A DNA stretch of 64,000 bases from Helianthus annuus (taxonomy: Eukaryota; Streptophyta; Magnoliopsida; Asterales; Asteraceae), in NCBI RefSeq assembly GCF_002127325.2, contig NC_035436.2, positions 18,672,205-18,736,204 of the forward strand, in the 5' to 3' direction. A model generated the notes under the pieces. That model did no database searches, had not been told where the DNA came from, and saw only the letters and a program-made list of their open reading frames with translations. Positions 34,018 to 46,600 of the stretch are shown here, piece after piece (positions within the stretch are counted from its first letter, which is position 1; every line of letters begins with the position of its first letter). Position numbers and translations under genes: made by a program.

Positions 34018-36582
34018 CTTGCCAAACTCCTTTGTTCATTGTTGATTCCTCATTCTCTTCTCTACAAATCTGATTTGGAGAGCTCCCAAGAGTTTGGAGC
34101 TTTCTAATATCATTTGGGAACTTGGTTTTTCTTGTAGAAAAGATAGCAAGGACCCTTAGTAAGCATTCTTTCATTCTTTTATTGCTTACTAGTTTAAATA
34201 GTCAAACAAGTGTTTGACTTTCGGTTTTGACCATCAATTGGTCAAGTTAAAGTTCAATTGAACTTTGACACGTGATTGTAATCACGATAGTTATAATCCT
34301 TCGTGATTATAGCCGCTGATTACCACGTTATCTAGTTGTAGTGTCGAGTCAAAGTTTCGGTCAAAATGCGTTTTAGCACGTATTTTGCAACGGAACTACT
34401 TTAGGGTATCAAAACACTTTGTTTTGATACCAAATCAGTAGGTTAGACATGTTTTGACATGTCTAACTCGACACTATTAGTTTGTGCTTGTTTAGGGTCG
34501 TAAGGTAAGCGGTCTAAACAACCGCTTATACTTCCGAACCCGACCTGTTTGGTCGATCTTTAGGATCCGACCAAGCTTAGTAAGTGATCATAGTTGCATA
34601 TGGAATAACCGCTGAGGTTATACCTTATGATCACATAGGATTGGTTAGTCGTTTGCTAGTTAGCTTGTATGCCCATAGGAAATGACCAAAATGCCCTTTT
34701 GAAGCTAAAATCCGTATTTTGCCTATGTGAACATATTTTTGACAAATAATCTGATTTAGTAACATGTTTAGAGATAATTGGGCATGTAAGACTTGACATA
34801 GCACATAGATTACCAACCGAACATAGTTTTACGCTAACGACGCATTACAGTGACTTATGTTACCGTAATGGGTCGAAACGGGTCAAAAGCACTTAGGTAG
34901 GCTTTCCAATCAGAATGTAGGGTCTATTAAGTCATACCATATGAGTTCAATTACTCATTCGATTTATAGAACCTCATTCTATCCTATCTCCCGATTTAGG
35001 AGCCGATTATTAACATAGTTACCTATACTAGGTGCCGGTTGATTCCGTGATACTTGGAGCTTAAATTGGTCTTATTCTCAAGACTAATTAGCAATCCTAA
35101 GTGAGTACATAGTTCCCCTCTTTTACCGTTTTCAAATACTTTGGGGTGATACACATGTACCTACGTGTTACTTTCGTGCATTTCATGCTTTTATGACATA
35201 AACATGCTAGTTTCACCTAGTGCACTTATAGTACATGTTTTCCATTGAGTTTTGCTATGTATGTCAAGCATGCTAGCACATTGATTTGTTACACATTTGT
35301 TGCATATGTTTACTTAGCATATGGAACACATTGCTTTACATGACATTTCTGCTATGTATGTTTACTGAGCATGCTAGCACAATTGTTTTACATGAACATT
35401 TCTACTAGGCATGTTTACTTAGCATTCCTAGTACATGGTTTTCACATGCTACATAGGTTATGACATTTGGTATGTTCAATCGGGACAATACTACATTCAT
35501 TAACATTAGCTACGCCGCTCGGACTTATGTAATGGTACCATAGGAATTGACAACTCCCGTTTCCGACTTCCTGGGTTTGTTTGGAAGTTGGGGATGATAG
35601 AATCTGACTACATAACTTTAGATGAACCTTTAATTCGTTTAAGGGTTTGTCGCCATAGTCGCAAGGCTTGAATGTATGCGATTAACATTACTGCATAAAT
35701 GTTTGTAATCATAAAGCATTGTTTTTCTGCAAAACATAACATTTGATTTAAACTTGGGTTTATTCAAAAACATTGTTTTGTACATTTTTACTATGGGGTT
35801 GAGTAACTTCTAGTTATTCACCATACATGACACAGTTTATACATTGACATCATCACATAGTTTAAGTAGATGATTTCCTACTTACTATGCATTTCATTTG
35901 GTTATACATGAAACATTTCACACATGACATTGTACATGGTTTACACATACACATTTTTTGACATGGAACAAGACATTTTGGTTGGTTATTGATAAGTGAC
36001 TTATGTAACGGGGCTATGTGTTATATGATAAAAGCATGGTGGATACGCCGCTGGTACTTCATATATATAAGTGCTTTTATCGTATTATACATCGTTGCGT
36101 TATATAAACCACTTGGGCAAGACATGAAACATTTTATACAAAAACATGACATTGTCTTACAAATTACACATTTTTATACAAACTCATTTTCACTTGGTTA
36201 TTTATTTAACCATGCATTGTTCATTCATTATCATTTGATTTTCATATCGATTTTCACATGATTTTACAAAGAAAAACATTTTACAAGATTCATGACATCA
36301 TTTTATTTAAACACTTCTTTCAAAAACAAGTCATGAATCTGCATAAACAAAACCTATGTATCTCACAGGCATTTTTATGCTGACGTACGTATCTTTACAT
36401 GTGTTTCAGGTGTTAATGCATAAGGGTGTTTGTGCTACACTTAGGCGGACTCGGGCCTTAGTGACTTAAAAGACAGTTATTATGTAGTTTATTTGAACTC
36501 AAGACAATGTAACTTCAATTTTAATAATACAAAACTTTATTTGCCATGGTTGTTGAAACAATAATTCTGTCGCGACTCACCT

Positions 36583-36628
36583 CCCCGGCGTTTCCGCCGC
36601 GGCTTTCGTTGTTTTAACGCGGCCGGGG
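36583..36628 (+). other. GC-rich hairpin at the U5 end of the solo LTR
   Basis: CCCCGGC pairs with GCCGGGG outside and CCGCG with CGCGG inside. The corresponding place at 61745-61787 has changed bases on both sides of the stem. Confidence 0.6.
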
Positions 36629-36635
36629 TGTGACA

Positions 36636-37367
36636 CTGATTATTGAATGGATCTGGATCTTGATAATTCTTGTCTTTGATGAAGCCAAAGAATTCAACTT
36701 TTGACGATGGCTCTGGATGATTTGGATGATATCTAGCCAACTGCTTCAACGATTCATTATCCATGTGATATAAAATCAACAAATCATTCTTCTTGTCTCT
36801 TTCCAACTGAGGATAAGCATGATCTAACATCATCTGCATAAAACGTGGATACACCCAAGTCTTGCTCTCAACCAAAAAATAATGAAACACAATCTTCGAA
36901 AAGTTATACTTCTTGTTAAGCACTAGAGCTGTCACCATGTTCATTTGGTAATCTCTCATCACGTCGTAACCCCCTTTCCTGTGTCTGAGAGCGAGTACAA
37001 CAGAATGAATCAGAAACTTATACAACCTTGGAAAACATGCTTTCAAATAATTTGCTCTGTTCAGATCACCGTTGTAACCCATCCTTAACATACACCCTTT
37101 TACCATCCTCTCTGGGAACTTCGTTGGAGAGTTCTCATCATCCGGAAAATTCATCACCTCTCTTACAAGCTGTTCAGTGATAATAATTGGTTCGTCTTTT
37201 CCATTCACCCTCACAACTGAATTAAGTGTCTTGTTTGCTTCATCATAAGTTGCCTTCTCCCAAAAACACTTAATATGAGATCTGAACACCAAACGTTGAT
37301 CCGATAATGCTTTCTGTATTGGCAATCTCTCCATAAACTCCAGAAGAATTACTGTAAATCCAGCCAT
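36636..37367 (-). pseudogene. Downstream ORF, conserved N-terminal domain
   Basis: From MAGFTVILLEFMERLP (37367) about 240 residues are open until the solo LTR interrupts the frame; the apparent extension to 36537 is LTR sequence. Blocks shared with 641-1371 are IQKALSDQR, KCFWEKATYDEA, EQLVREVMNFPDD, KFLIHSVVLAL, KGGYDVMRDYQ, LNKKYNFSKIVF and WVYPRFMQMMLDHAYPQLERD. It is the best preserved copy of this domain in the window. Its position after pol and before the polypurine tract is the env-like slot of sireviruses, but I see no signal peptide or transmembrane helix that would support an envelope role. Confidence 0.65.
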
Positions 37368-37489
37368 TTTTGGAATCTTTTTATCATAAACACAACAAGT
37401 ATTGTGCAGTGATCAAGCAGTACGTTCGAAGTCTGCAAAAACACAACACACAAACAGATTCAACACTTAGAAAAATTTCAAACTCAAAA

Positions 37490-38190
37490 CAGAATTTCAA
37501 ACGAAATTACACATTCCATGCAAAAATACATCTTAAACGAAATTACATCTACTAACTAAATCAGCTCATGCGGAACCATATGTACAAACGAAATCACACT
37601 CATGCGGAAATACATCTCAAACGGAATTATACTACAAACGATATTAGTGATTTGAAACGAAATTAACCAAAATCAAGATTTATGAACTGATGATTCAATT
37701 GATGACATGGGTTTGTTCTATTATGAATTCCGAGCACCATGATGTGTTTTTTATTCATTTTCGACCACTGAAATGTCCTAGATCTAAGTTCAAACATCCT
37801 CCTGAATCGCCGACAACCCTTAGATCAGTCAAATTGAAACCCTAATCACAATCTATGTCACAATCCGAGCACAAGGGTATATTATTTAGGTATTAAACAT
37901 CATAAGTAAAACCTAGATCTAAGATTTTTCAACTGTTTATCACAGTCGGACAGTATAACGGCTAGAAAACTATGATTTTGTGATATCGTTTGAAATCTCC
38001 TTCGACAGCACTTTGAAACGGAATTACAGAAATGATGATTTCAAACGGAATTATGTCACTATTTATAGACAGCGTGGAATTACCTTTGATGACCTTTCCG
38101 CAAAATTACTTTCAAACGGAAACATGGTTCACGCGGAATTAAGCTTTCAAGCGGTATTACCTTTCAAGCGGAATTAATGTTTCAAACGAA
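37490..38190 (-). repeat. AAACGGAATTA motif swarm between pol and the downstream ORF
   Basis: Variants such as AAACGAAATTA, AAACGGAATTA, GCGGAATTA and AAGCGGTATTA recur about 15 times. The same core clusters in the leader (49741-50030) and in the LTR (29870-29980). No coding frame. Confidence 0.75.
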
Positions 38191-39425
38191 ATTATATTTA
38201 AACTTTTTCAAATTTCCAACTTTTTGAGAATTTACCAACACACCCAGTTAACCAAGTCCAAATTAATTACCCTGGTCAACTGTTTAGCCTGCCAAGTCCA
38301 AGTTAATGACCTTGGCCGACCAGTTTATGAAGATGCTGATTTTTGAAACAAATTTTAAGTTCAAGTTAATGAACTTTTGAACTTTCAAGCAATTTCCAAT
38401 CACTTTTTCAATCTTCTGCCTACCCACCCCTCATGATCCAGACATGTTCTGCACATAAGACTTTGATCATCTGATACCCAACGTCTGTTGTCGAAAATAA
38501 GATGAAATGAAAATCTTTTTTTGGATTATGAATATAATAAGCAGTAAGTTGTACACACAATATTTTTGTGAGCGTGTTAGGGGATCATATCAGCTTCCGA
38601 CAAGATACGAGTATCGTTAAGCTTAAATTTCATACACAACATTAAACAATTTGCTTTGATTGTCGATATACTGATCCTCTTAAATTCTCACACAATTTTC
38701 AATCTATTCGGGATACGAATTAAGTGTTTTAAGATCTTGACTTTTACGCGTGTACCACCTCAGAATATACTCCCGTATCCAGATCACTATATTCAGTCTT
38801 ACAGGTTAGTGCACACTAATGATATCTGTAATTGGGTGAATGCGAAACCATGAAAGCTCAGGTCAGAACTTTCGTTCAGCAAATAGATGATGGCTCGACT
38901 TTCGGTGGGTTCCCTTTAGGGAATCTTTTTTACAACAGCACATGATTAGCATTTTGCAATGTTTCATCATTTTGAGGGGAGGCTTTACGAGTAAAGCTTG
39001 TGCAGAGTATTATACGAGGACTAGGCTATTGCTTCCGCAAAATCAGAAGTCCTGGTATAATACCCCAGATATCATCACGTACAAAGACCTAGTATGTTAG
39101 AAATAGGACCTTTCAAACGAGATTTCAGGGGTTACCTATATATCCTGGAGATGTTCCCCACGTAAAAGCAAGTTATTATTTTTGTTTATATCCCAAACAA
39201 ATCTACTAAATGTGCAAAAATCTATCGACACATCATTTGCAAGACTGTTTAACACATTTTATCTTTACAATTCTTTAGCGTACTGCATCTGTCTAGCTGA
39301 TGTACTATCATTTCCCCTTTTTACACAAACTCTTTTTCAGTTTTACAATGTTTTTAGATTTTTCAAATTTTCTATTGTTTTTGGATTTTGAAATTTTATC
39401 ATGTTTTTGTATTTTTCTGCAAACT
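38191..39425. other. Non-coding stretch between pol and the downstream ORF
   Basis: No convincing frame or known element. Short phrases such as CCAAGTCCAA with TTAATGACC/TTAATTACC repeat near 38250-38320. Confidence 0.4.
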
Positions 39426-39440
39426 TTCTCCCCCTAAAAA
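39426..39440 (-). other. Internal polypurine-tract-like sequence after pol
   Basis: The minus strand reads TTTTTAGGGGGAGAAAG, a good plant-type polypurine tract. It lies shortly after the end of RNase H and about 9.3 kb from the real tract at 30100. Confidence 0.55.
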
Positions 39441-39589
39441 TAAAAACATATTTTTGTGTTTTTGTTTTTATCGAAAGCAGAAAATAAACTGTACAAAAAC
39501 TTGGCAACACGACGCAGATAACATCAGATCGCCGCCCTCCTCGTCTTCACATTTCACAACCCTCCCAGAAAGCAAATTTTTCATCCCAT

Positions 39590-40214
39590 TTAATTTCAAA
39601 AGATAGTTAAATCTCTTTTTGTCAAACGGTTTGGTGTAAAAATCAGCCCTCTGTTCTTTGGTGTGTATATGTTCTATCCTAATCCATTTCTTCTCGTGAC
39701 AATCACGGTGAAATGATGACGGATTTCAATATGTTTGGTTTTAGAATGGTGAACCGGGTTTTTCGTTATGTTAATTGCTGCTTCATTGTCCACGAAGATC
39801 GGCGTGTCCAAGAACTGCAAACCAAAGGATCTGAGAGCAACAGCTTAAGGCCGAAACATATTCAGCCTCGCAAGTAGAGAGCGCTACTGAGGTTTGTTTC
39901 TTGCACTGCCATGTGACTAATCGAGTTCCGAAGAACTGACAGCCTGCAGTGGTGGACTTAGCATTCTGCTTACAGCTACCAAAATCAGAATCAGTAAAAC
40001 CAGTAAGAGAGAAGTCACCAGATTTAGGATACCACAAGCCGATGCTTGGGCAGCCTTTCAAATACCGTACAATTCGTTTGACGATTGTCAGGTGTGACTG
40101 CTTTGGGCTTGACTGATATCTGGCGCACAAACATGTTGGATACATGATGTCCGGGCGAGAAGCAGTAAGATACATCAAGGATCCAATTATCGACCGATAC
40201 AACGTCTCTTCCAC
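39590..40214 (-). pseudogene. Copia RNase H
   Basis: The open part 40214-39783 shows YRSIIGSLMYLTASRPDIMY, GFTDSDFGSCKQNAKSTTAG, GTRLVTWQCKKQTSVALST and CEAEYVSALSC, the standard copia RNase H series including the DSD and EAE acidic residues. The rest of the domain (HSKTKHIEIRHHF) follows in another frame to about 39590 with stops. Confidence 0.85.
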
Positions 40215-41051
40215 TTTTTCTCCACTCTCATCTGGGCAAATCCCGTGATTCTGAGCTAGGGGGTTGATGCTGGACTGGATTGAGCCATGTTGAACTTCTC
40301 CAGTACGTCGTTCACATATTTAGTTTGATGAATGAAGATTCCTTCGGGCATCTGCTCCACTTGCAGCCCTAGGAAGAACTTCATCTCCCCCATCAAACTC
40401 ATCTCGAATTTCTTTTTCATTACCTTCTAAAAATCCTTACACAAGTCGTCATTCGTCGAACCAAAAATGATGTCATCGACATAGATCTGCACGATTAAGA
40501 GATGGCCTGCAACTTCCTTTGTAAACAGAGTACTATCAACTGTCCTTCTGGTGAACCCGTTGGCCAGCAGATGTTGGCCAGCAGATGTTGGGAAAGCGTC
40601 TCATACCACGCTCTCGGGGCCTGGTGAAGTCCGTAAAGCGCTTTATCCAGAAGATAGACTTTGTTCTTGTGTTTTGGATCAGTGAAACCCGGCGATTTTC
40701 CCACATACACTTCTTCTTTGATTCTTCCATACAGGAATGTAGATTTCACATCAAGTTGGTAGACTTCGAATCCTTTCCACGATGCGAACGCCAGGAAGAT
40801 CCTAATAGCCTAAAGTCTAGCAACAGGCCCATAAACCTCATTATAATCAATGCCTTCTTGCTGACTGAATCCCTGTACTACCAATCGTGCTTTGTTTCGA
40901 ACAATGACTCCTTTATCATCTCTCCTGCACTTGAAAACCCACTTTGTCTTAATCAACTTTTGATTTTCAAGAAGGTCTACTAATCTCCAGACTCCTAACT
41001 TCTCAAACTACTGCAGCTCTTCCTGCATAACATTCACCCAGCTTTCCTCTG
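40215..41051 (-). pseudogene. Copia reverse transcriptase
   Basis: Recognisable across several frames are TKWVFKCRRDDKGV, RNKARLVVQGFSQQEGIDY, VARL-stop-AIRIFLAFA, YQLDVKSTFLYGRIKEEVYV, KALYGLHQAPRAWYETLS (40495-40749) and the catalytic QIYVDDIIFGSTN near 40460-40490. A 14-bp tandem duplication (TTGGCCAGCAGATG twice, about 40559-40587) shifts the frame between the last two. TAG stops occur in the LQ-stop-FEK and VARL-stop positions. Confidence 0.85.
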
Positions 41052-42924
41052 TTAAGGCTTCCTTATACGTTCTGGGTTCAATATGCGAGATAAAACATTT
41101 AAGTGAGAATTCTTCCTGTAAAGGAGCAACGGATGAATAAAAACAAGTGCTCTGTTGATCTGATCTCTCGTCTTTACACCACTCTGAAGGTCACCGATTA
41201 TCTGCTCTGAAGGATGATAAGACAATGTTCGTGGCATAGCAGTGTCAGGCATATTAACTTCCGATTGCAAGTTCGTAATGTCTTGATCGCCAGTGTGATC
41301 CTCAGCTTCTGTCGTTGCAACATCTGGTTCCTCGTCAAAAGTCGGACCGGATTCCGATTCTGAGTCGTCAAAATTGTCAAATGTTGGAGCTGGTTCCTCT
41401 GGTGGTTCGTGTGTCGTTCCACTTGGACCTGCCTCATGATCGTTTGTACCCTCGGTGGGCTGAGAAACTACCAATGGTCTTAGAACCTGATCTTGTGCCA
41501 TTGTTTGTTGCTGTTGATATAAGTAAGCAAGTTCCTCTTCACTCGGCTCGGTCGGCAGTTGGAAAGACTCCCAGAGTTTGTCGTAATCGAACAAGAATCT
41601 TTGTCCGGGAAGTTGTGGAGGAGCTGTGTGCTTCTGACAATTTACATGCTGAACTTGAATTACCTTTCCCAGGCATGGTACGAACACCCTCTTCAGTGGG
41701 CTCGCGTAACCTACAAAGAAACCATCATTACTTTTAGCACCAAATTTGCCATCTGGATTTATGAAGGTACAGGGAGATCCAAACGGTTCTAAGAACTTTA
41801 GATTGGGCTTATAACGGTGTAAAAGTTCAAAACATGTTTTCTTATATTTCTTGACAGTGAGCACTCGGTTCAAAGTATAGCACACTGCTGCAACTGCTTC
41901 ACTCCAGAAAAATATCGGTAACTTGGAATCGGCAAGCATCCCGAGCTGTTTCAATCAAGGTACGATTCTTTCTTTCAGCTACACCGTTCTGCTGTGGAGT
42001 GTATGGTGCGCTGAATTCATGAAGAATCCCTTTCTAGTTACAGAACTCAAGCATTCGATTATTCTTGAACTCCGTTCCATTATCACTTCTTATTCTCCTG
42101 ATCGGTAGCTTATACAGCGTTTCCATCTTCTTGAATAGAACTATCAGTGACTCAAATGTTTGATCTTTCCTTTCCATGCACACCACCCACGAAAACCTTG
42201 TGAAGTCATCAGTAACAGCAAGATAGTATAAGTCTCCACTGATACTTTTCACATTAACCGGCCCAATGAGATCCATGTGGAGTCTCTCAAGCGGTACTCT
42301 GATTGAATTCAACAGCTTCTGTGGGTGTGACTTCTTTGTCTGCTTTCCTTTCTTGCACTCTACACAATCATCATTTAAATGAAAATTTTTAAGATTCACA
42401 CCTTCAACTAAATCATTGTGTACAAGAAAGTTCATTTGTCTAACATGAATGTGGCCCATCTTTCGATGCCGCATTTTTGACTCTTTTTCGGTCGCTTTGA
42501 TTTTTGACACAAAACATTGTTTCTGATGATCTGCTGTTGTTGCGACACTCATGTCAAGAATATATAAATCATTTTCTCGTGGAGCTCGCAACAACACCAT
42601 GTCCTCAGGGATTTTAAAACCAGGTTTTAAGACAAGACGTTCATTTTTAGTGAAATGTACGGTAAAAGACTTGTCACAGATATGTGAGATACTCAGCAGA
42701 TCGTTTTCAAGTTCTATTATGTAGTTCACTTTTTCAAACGATATAACTCCATTCGTTAAAGTTCCTTGACCAACTACCCTTCCACCCTGATTTCCAGCAA
42801 ATCCGACGTATCCACCATTGATAGATTTGACGTCATAGAGCAATGCCAGCATTCCAGTCATGTGTCTTGAAGCACCGCTGTCCATTATCCACTTCGAGAT
42901 TATCGACCACGGCAGCCCCGGCAA
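41052..42924 (-). pseudogene. Copia protease and integrase (stop and frameshift)
   Basis: 42924-42034 gives the protease motif WIMDSGASRHMTG, the pre-integrase zinc region (HRKMGHIH... CVECKKGK) and the integrase core with the first Asp in LHMDLIGPV and the second in IRSDNGTEFKN. A TAG at 42034-42036 precedes the catalytic Glu block ([17 protein letters not shown]). A base loss near 41960 then moves the frame to 41954-41052 ([25 protein letters not shown]), and the acidic linker toward RT follows. Order protease-integrase-RT is copia-type. Confidence 0.88.
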
Positions 42925-42937
42925 CCATTAAAGCAAT

Positions 42938-45900
42938 TCATTCAAACAATGACGACCATGACTTCTTAACAGCTGAAACACTAACAAAAACAATGTCACA
43001 CGTCACATCAACCTTCGGAAAGTTAAAAATGACATTTGGAACATCAATTTTGACTTTTGGTTTTAATTCTTCCCTTTTAATCAGTGGAAACTCTTCAAGA
43101 AGTTTATCAAGTTCAAATTCAAGCTTTTCAACATTAACTTTAAAAACTTTTGTTTCATTTTTCAAAACATTTTCCATCTTTTTCTCCTCAACTGATGATT
43201 TTGATTTCACCACCCAAGATTGATTCTCAAAAACTTTCATTTTTGGATAAATCTTTGAAGTCTTGTGAGTCTTAGAAGATTCGCCAACCTCAAAAGTTGA
43301 TTTCGGCTTTTCCTCGGACTTCAGAGATTCACCCCTCTTCAAAATACGAACCGGTGAAATCATTGGTTTTTTACCCTTGTTATCAGTTGGAGTTTTAGGT
43401 CGGGGTTTTTGCAAAACAGGTTTTTCAAAGACTTCCATGGATTGTTTGGCCATGTGACCAATCTCATTGCAGCGATAACAAATTCTTTTGTCATATTCGA
43501 CAAAAGTTGATTTTCATGACTCTTCTTTCAGCTTCTTCGCTGCATTGAAATCATCAATGGCTTTTTGACTGAAAATATACTCTTTTTCCTCAACAGTACT
43601 CTTACCAGCAACAAATACAACTCCTAACCTTTCCTTTGGTTTAACCTCATTTTTTGCCATCTTCTTTTCAAAACCAACTCCTTTGTTTTTGAAATTGTTT
43701 CCATTTTTCTTGTTATTACCACCATTTCCCTCCCACTCTTTCTTTCTTGAGTTGTTAGGTTGTGATTTAACAAAAGACTTTTTAGGTTTTGAAAAGAACT
43801 CTTTGTTGTTTACCTCAGAAATGTCAATTTCTACCAATTTAAACACTTTTTCAACATTCTCAATTCTTGCATTTTGGAGGGAATACTCAAAATCAGAATA
43901 AAGCTTGTCAGTTCCAATCATTGTGTAAACCACAATGATCGGATCATCATTCGCGACTTTGTCTGATTTTGGTATAAATCTGTCTAAGAAGTTACCATCT
44001 TCTTCAGAATCAGACATGGAGTTCTCAAAATGAGTTTTCACAATCTCAGACTCAGAGTTATCACTCTCTTCATCTAACACTTGGTCAACAACGGTCTTGA
44101 TAACCTGTGACTCATTGTCAGTGTCGGACGGAGAGAATGTAACATCAATACTTTCACGTAACTCATTCTCAATGGTTTTCAGTTTGAGGTTCAAAGCAGT
44201 TTCCACCCCATCTGGATACTTCTGAGTGTAATGATTCCACATTGGGGGTGGAACACTGTTAAAAGTAGGTGTTGCATTTGGTTGTTGCGGAACAATCTGT
44301 TCAATCACATATGAAGATGCAACATAACTCATTAACTTCTTATCAATTCTTTCATTCTCAATTTTTGTTAACTCTAACTCTTTTTTTAATGAAGCAATTG
44401 TGTCCAAATGAACATTGATTTCCACTTGTTTATCAAAAACTGTTGATTTTAACAACCTTGTGGCTTTATTGTTTTCCAAACTCTCTTTTTGAATCATTTT
44501 GATAGATCTAGCCAATGTGTCATAAGCTTCTTTTACTTGACTTAGATCAAATTTAATCGCATCAGTATATTGCTTCAATTCCTGAAACTTTGTGTCCTTT
44601 TCAAGACACTCCATGCAGGGTTTTGAACAGTTTTGGCATGAAGTTTCAGAGATTGAATCAATCTTCTCGATAATCTTTTCATCTTGATCATGTTTAACTT
44701 CCTGTTTACCAACAACGTTAGACTCTGACTCAGACACTCCTTCGGTTTTGACCTCCTCACATTTTGACTCCTTATCAGACTCCTTTTGTACTGACTCCCT
44801 TTCGACCGAAACATTTTGAACTGACTCGGTATCAACAGACTCTTGTTCTACAGGTTCTGTGTCTACCTCTTTCAGTTTTCCCATCAAGGCTCTGTCAGCA
44901 ATCTCCTTCAGTGTCTCTTCAGTCATCTCTTTGGATACATCAATTATTTCTTCAACATAATCTTTCTTAACATCATACTGTGGGCAAAATCCTATTGTTG
45001 GCTCTCCGAAAAAACCTGCAAAAGAATCAAACACTTTAGGAGGCATAATTGATTTTAAAGAACGAGCTAAAACCTCTTGTTCGATTTGATAATAGTAGAC
45101 TTCTGCAACAATTTCTTCGAGATCAACCACACTTTCTTCAGACACATTTTCACTAACAACCTCTGTTTCAACAACACTCTCCGATACCTCCACAATCTCA
45201 GCCATCATAGCTCTACCCTCACTGCCCGGGATGTATTTATCCCAGCTGAAACCTTCAGCTACCTTCTCATCATCTTGGTTGACTATAAGAGCTTTTTCCG
45301 GCTTATTTTCAATCTGAGGTCTTTGAACGACTGGTTGTTGATTTGTCTTGTGATAGATCGCCTGTCTGTAGTAGTCGTTGGTAAATGGATTTTGGTGATT
45401 GTTGACCTCTCTATTCGGACACTCCCTCTTAAGCCCCCTCTCTTTGCATTTAAAACACGTCACTTTGGACTTATCAAATCCGATCTTTTGATCTGGTCCA
45501 GACAAACTGTTTCGACCCGTAATTTCCATAAACCTTTGGGCTCTTCTAACCAAACTAGCCATTCCCCATTTGATGTCAATCAGCTCTAGCTCTTCTGGAT
45601 CTATTTGATCGTAATCCTCCTTTGTCATATCAGGATTACCGATCTTTCCAGCCACTAAACTCTCATACGACTCCAGAACAGAAGCTAACAGTGAAATATG
45701 TTGCTTTGCAGCCGCTTCAGTAAACTCTTGTCCGTTTTTGATGTTGACCGCAATATTACACTGAATCCCAGAAACATATCCCTGATTGTTCGAGCTAGAT
45801 GAGCTTTGAGGTGACACTTGTTCTGAGGCTTTGAAATTTGGCTCATAACTAGTAAACGGTGAAGGCTTGTTGTTGCTTGGAGTACTAGACGAAACACCCG

Positions 45901-46600
45901 ATGTTGAATCTGCGCTCAACGCTGTTTGAATCGTCGGGCTTAGATTCGTTGTTGCTGGAGAGCTGCCTTTGTAATAAAGAGACACATCCTGTTGAACATT
46001 TGCAGAATTCATCTTTTTAATCTTTGTTAACTCTAACTCATGTGCTTCGATCTTCTCAATGAACGAACTAAGGTTTAAACCAACATAATCTGAATTGTTC
46101 TTCAACACCAGCAAATAAGTACCCCATTCATCATACAGCAATGCATCTGCCAATTTATCGATCCACTCCTCATTAGTCTTGGTTATTTCCAATCTCTTCA
46201 TCTCCACAACTAGATGGCAGTATCTTTCAATCAATTGTTTTGTAGTTTCACCTTTTATACCAGTGAAGATGTCAAATTCTTTCTTTATCAAAGCATTTCT
46301 GCTTTTGATCATGGACACACTCCCGAGAAACTTTACTTTCAACGACTGCCAAATGGATTGTGAATTATCCTCATGCTGCAACAACACCAAGATATCCTCT
46401 TTAATTGCCTGTTGAAGAATACTCATCATATTCTTCTCAGCTTTGAAGTCTTCCTGTTCACTTTGTGTCAAACTGCCAATCCCCTTCTCAAAACCTAAAC
46501 CATCCTTAGGTGGAACATACTTCGATTCAATCTTCATCAAACACTCAAAGTGGTTGGCTTGTACCCAATTTTTGAATCTACCAGACCAACCCGAATACTC
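42938..46600 (-). pseudogene. Long copia gag, main part (one TGA)
   Basis: After the solo LTR the frame resumes at 46600 with SGWSGRFKNWVQANHFEC and DILVLLQHEDNSQSIWQSLK (gag capsid, UBN2-like). A degenerate knuckle CFKCKERGLKREC (about 45457-45419, His replaced by Leu) follows. About 650 Glu/Lys/Ser-rich residues with coiled-coil segments come next, then a TGA (43514-43516). The same frame continues with a second knuckle CYRCNEIGHMAKQS (43480-43439, last Cys replaced by Ser) and ends at 42938. With its first part the gag exceeds 1,250 codons, very long for copia. Confidence 0.85.

Larger units (their letters stand above)
32914..36635 (+). mobile_element. Solo LTR of a gypsy element (3722 bp)
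   Basis: The ends are TGTGACATC and GGGGTGTGACA, with the target duplication CTGAT at 32909-32913 and 36636-36640. There is no internal coding region or primer-binding site. A TATA box (34009-34017) and the U5-end pattern place transcription rightward. It is homologous, inverted, to the LTR starting at 61738 (shared CGGAAACG, ACAGAATTATTGTTTCA, GGTCGGATC). It splits the downstream ORF of the host element. Short frames inside it, such as 35989-36261, look like chance. Confidence 0.88.

Noticed and set aside
36537..36635. C-terminal extension of the downstream ORF (Arg/Lys-rich tail)
   Set aside because: These codons are solo-LTR sequence. The real continuation is at 32913, as shown by the CTGAT duplication and the resumed frame.
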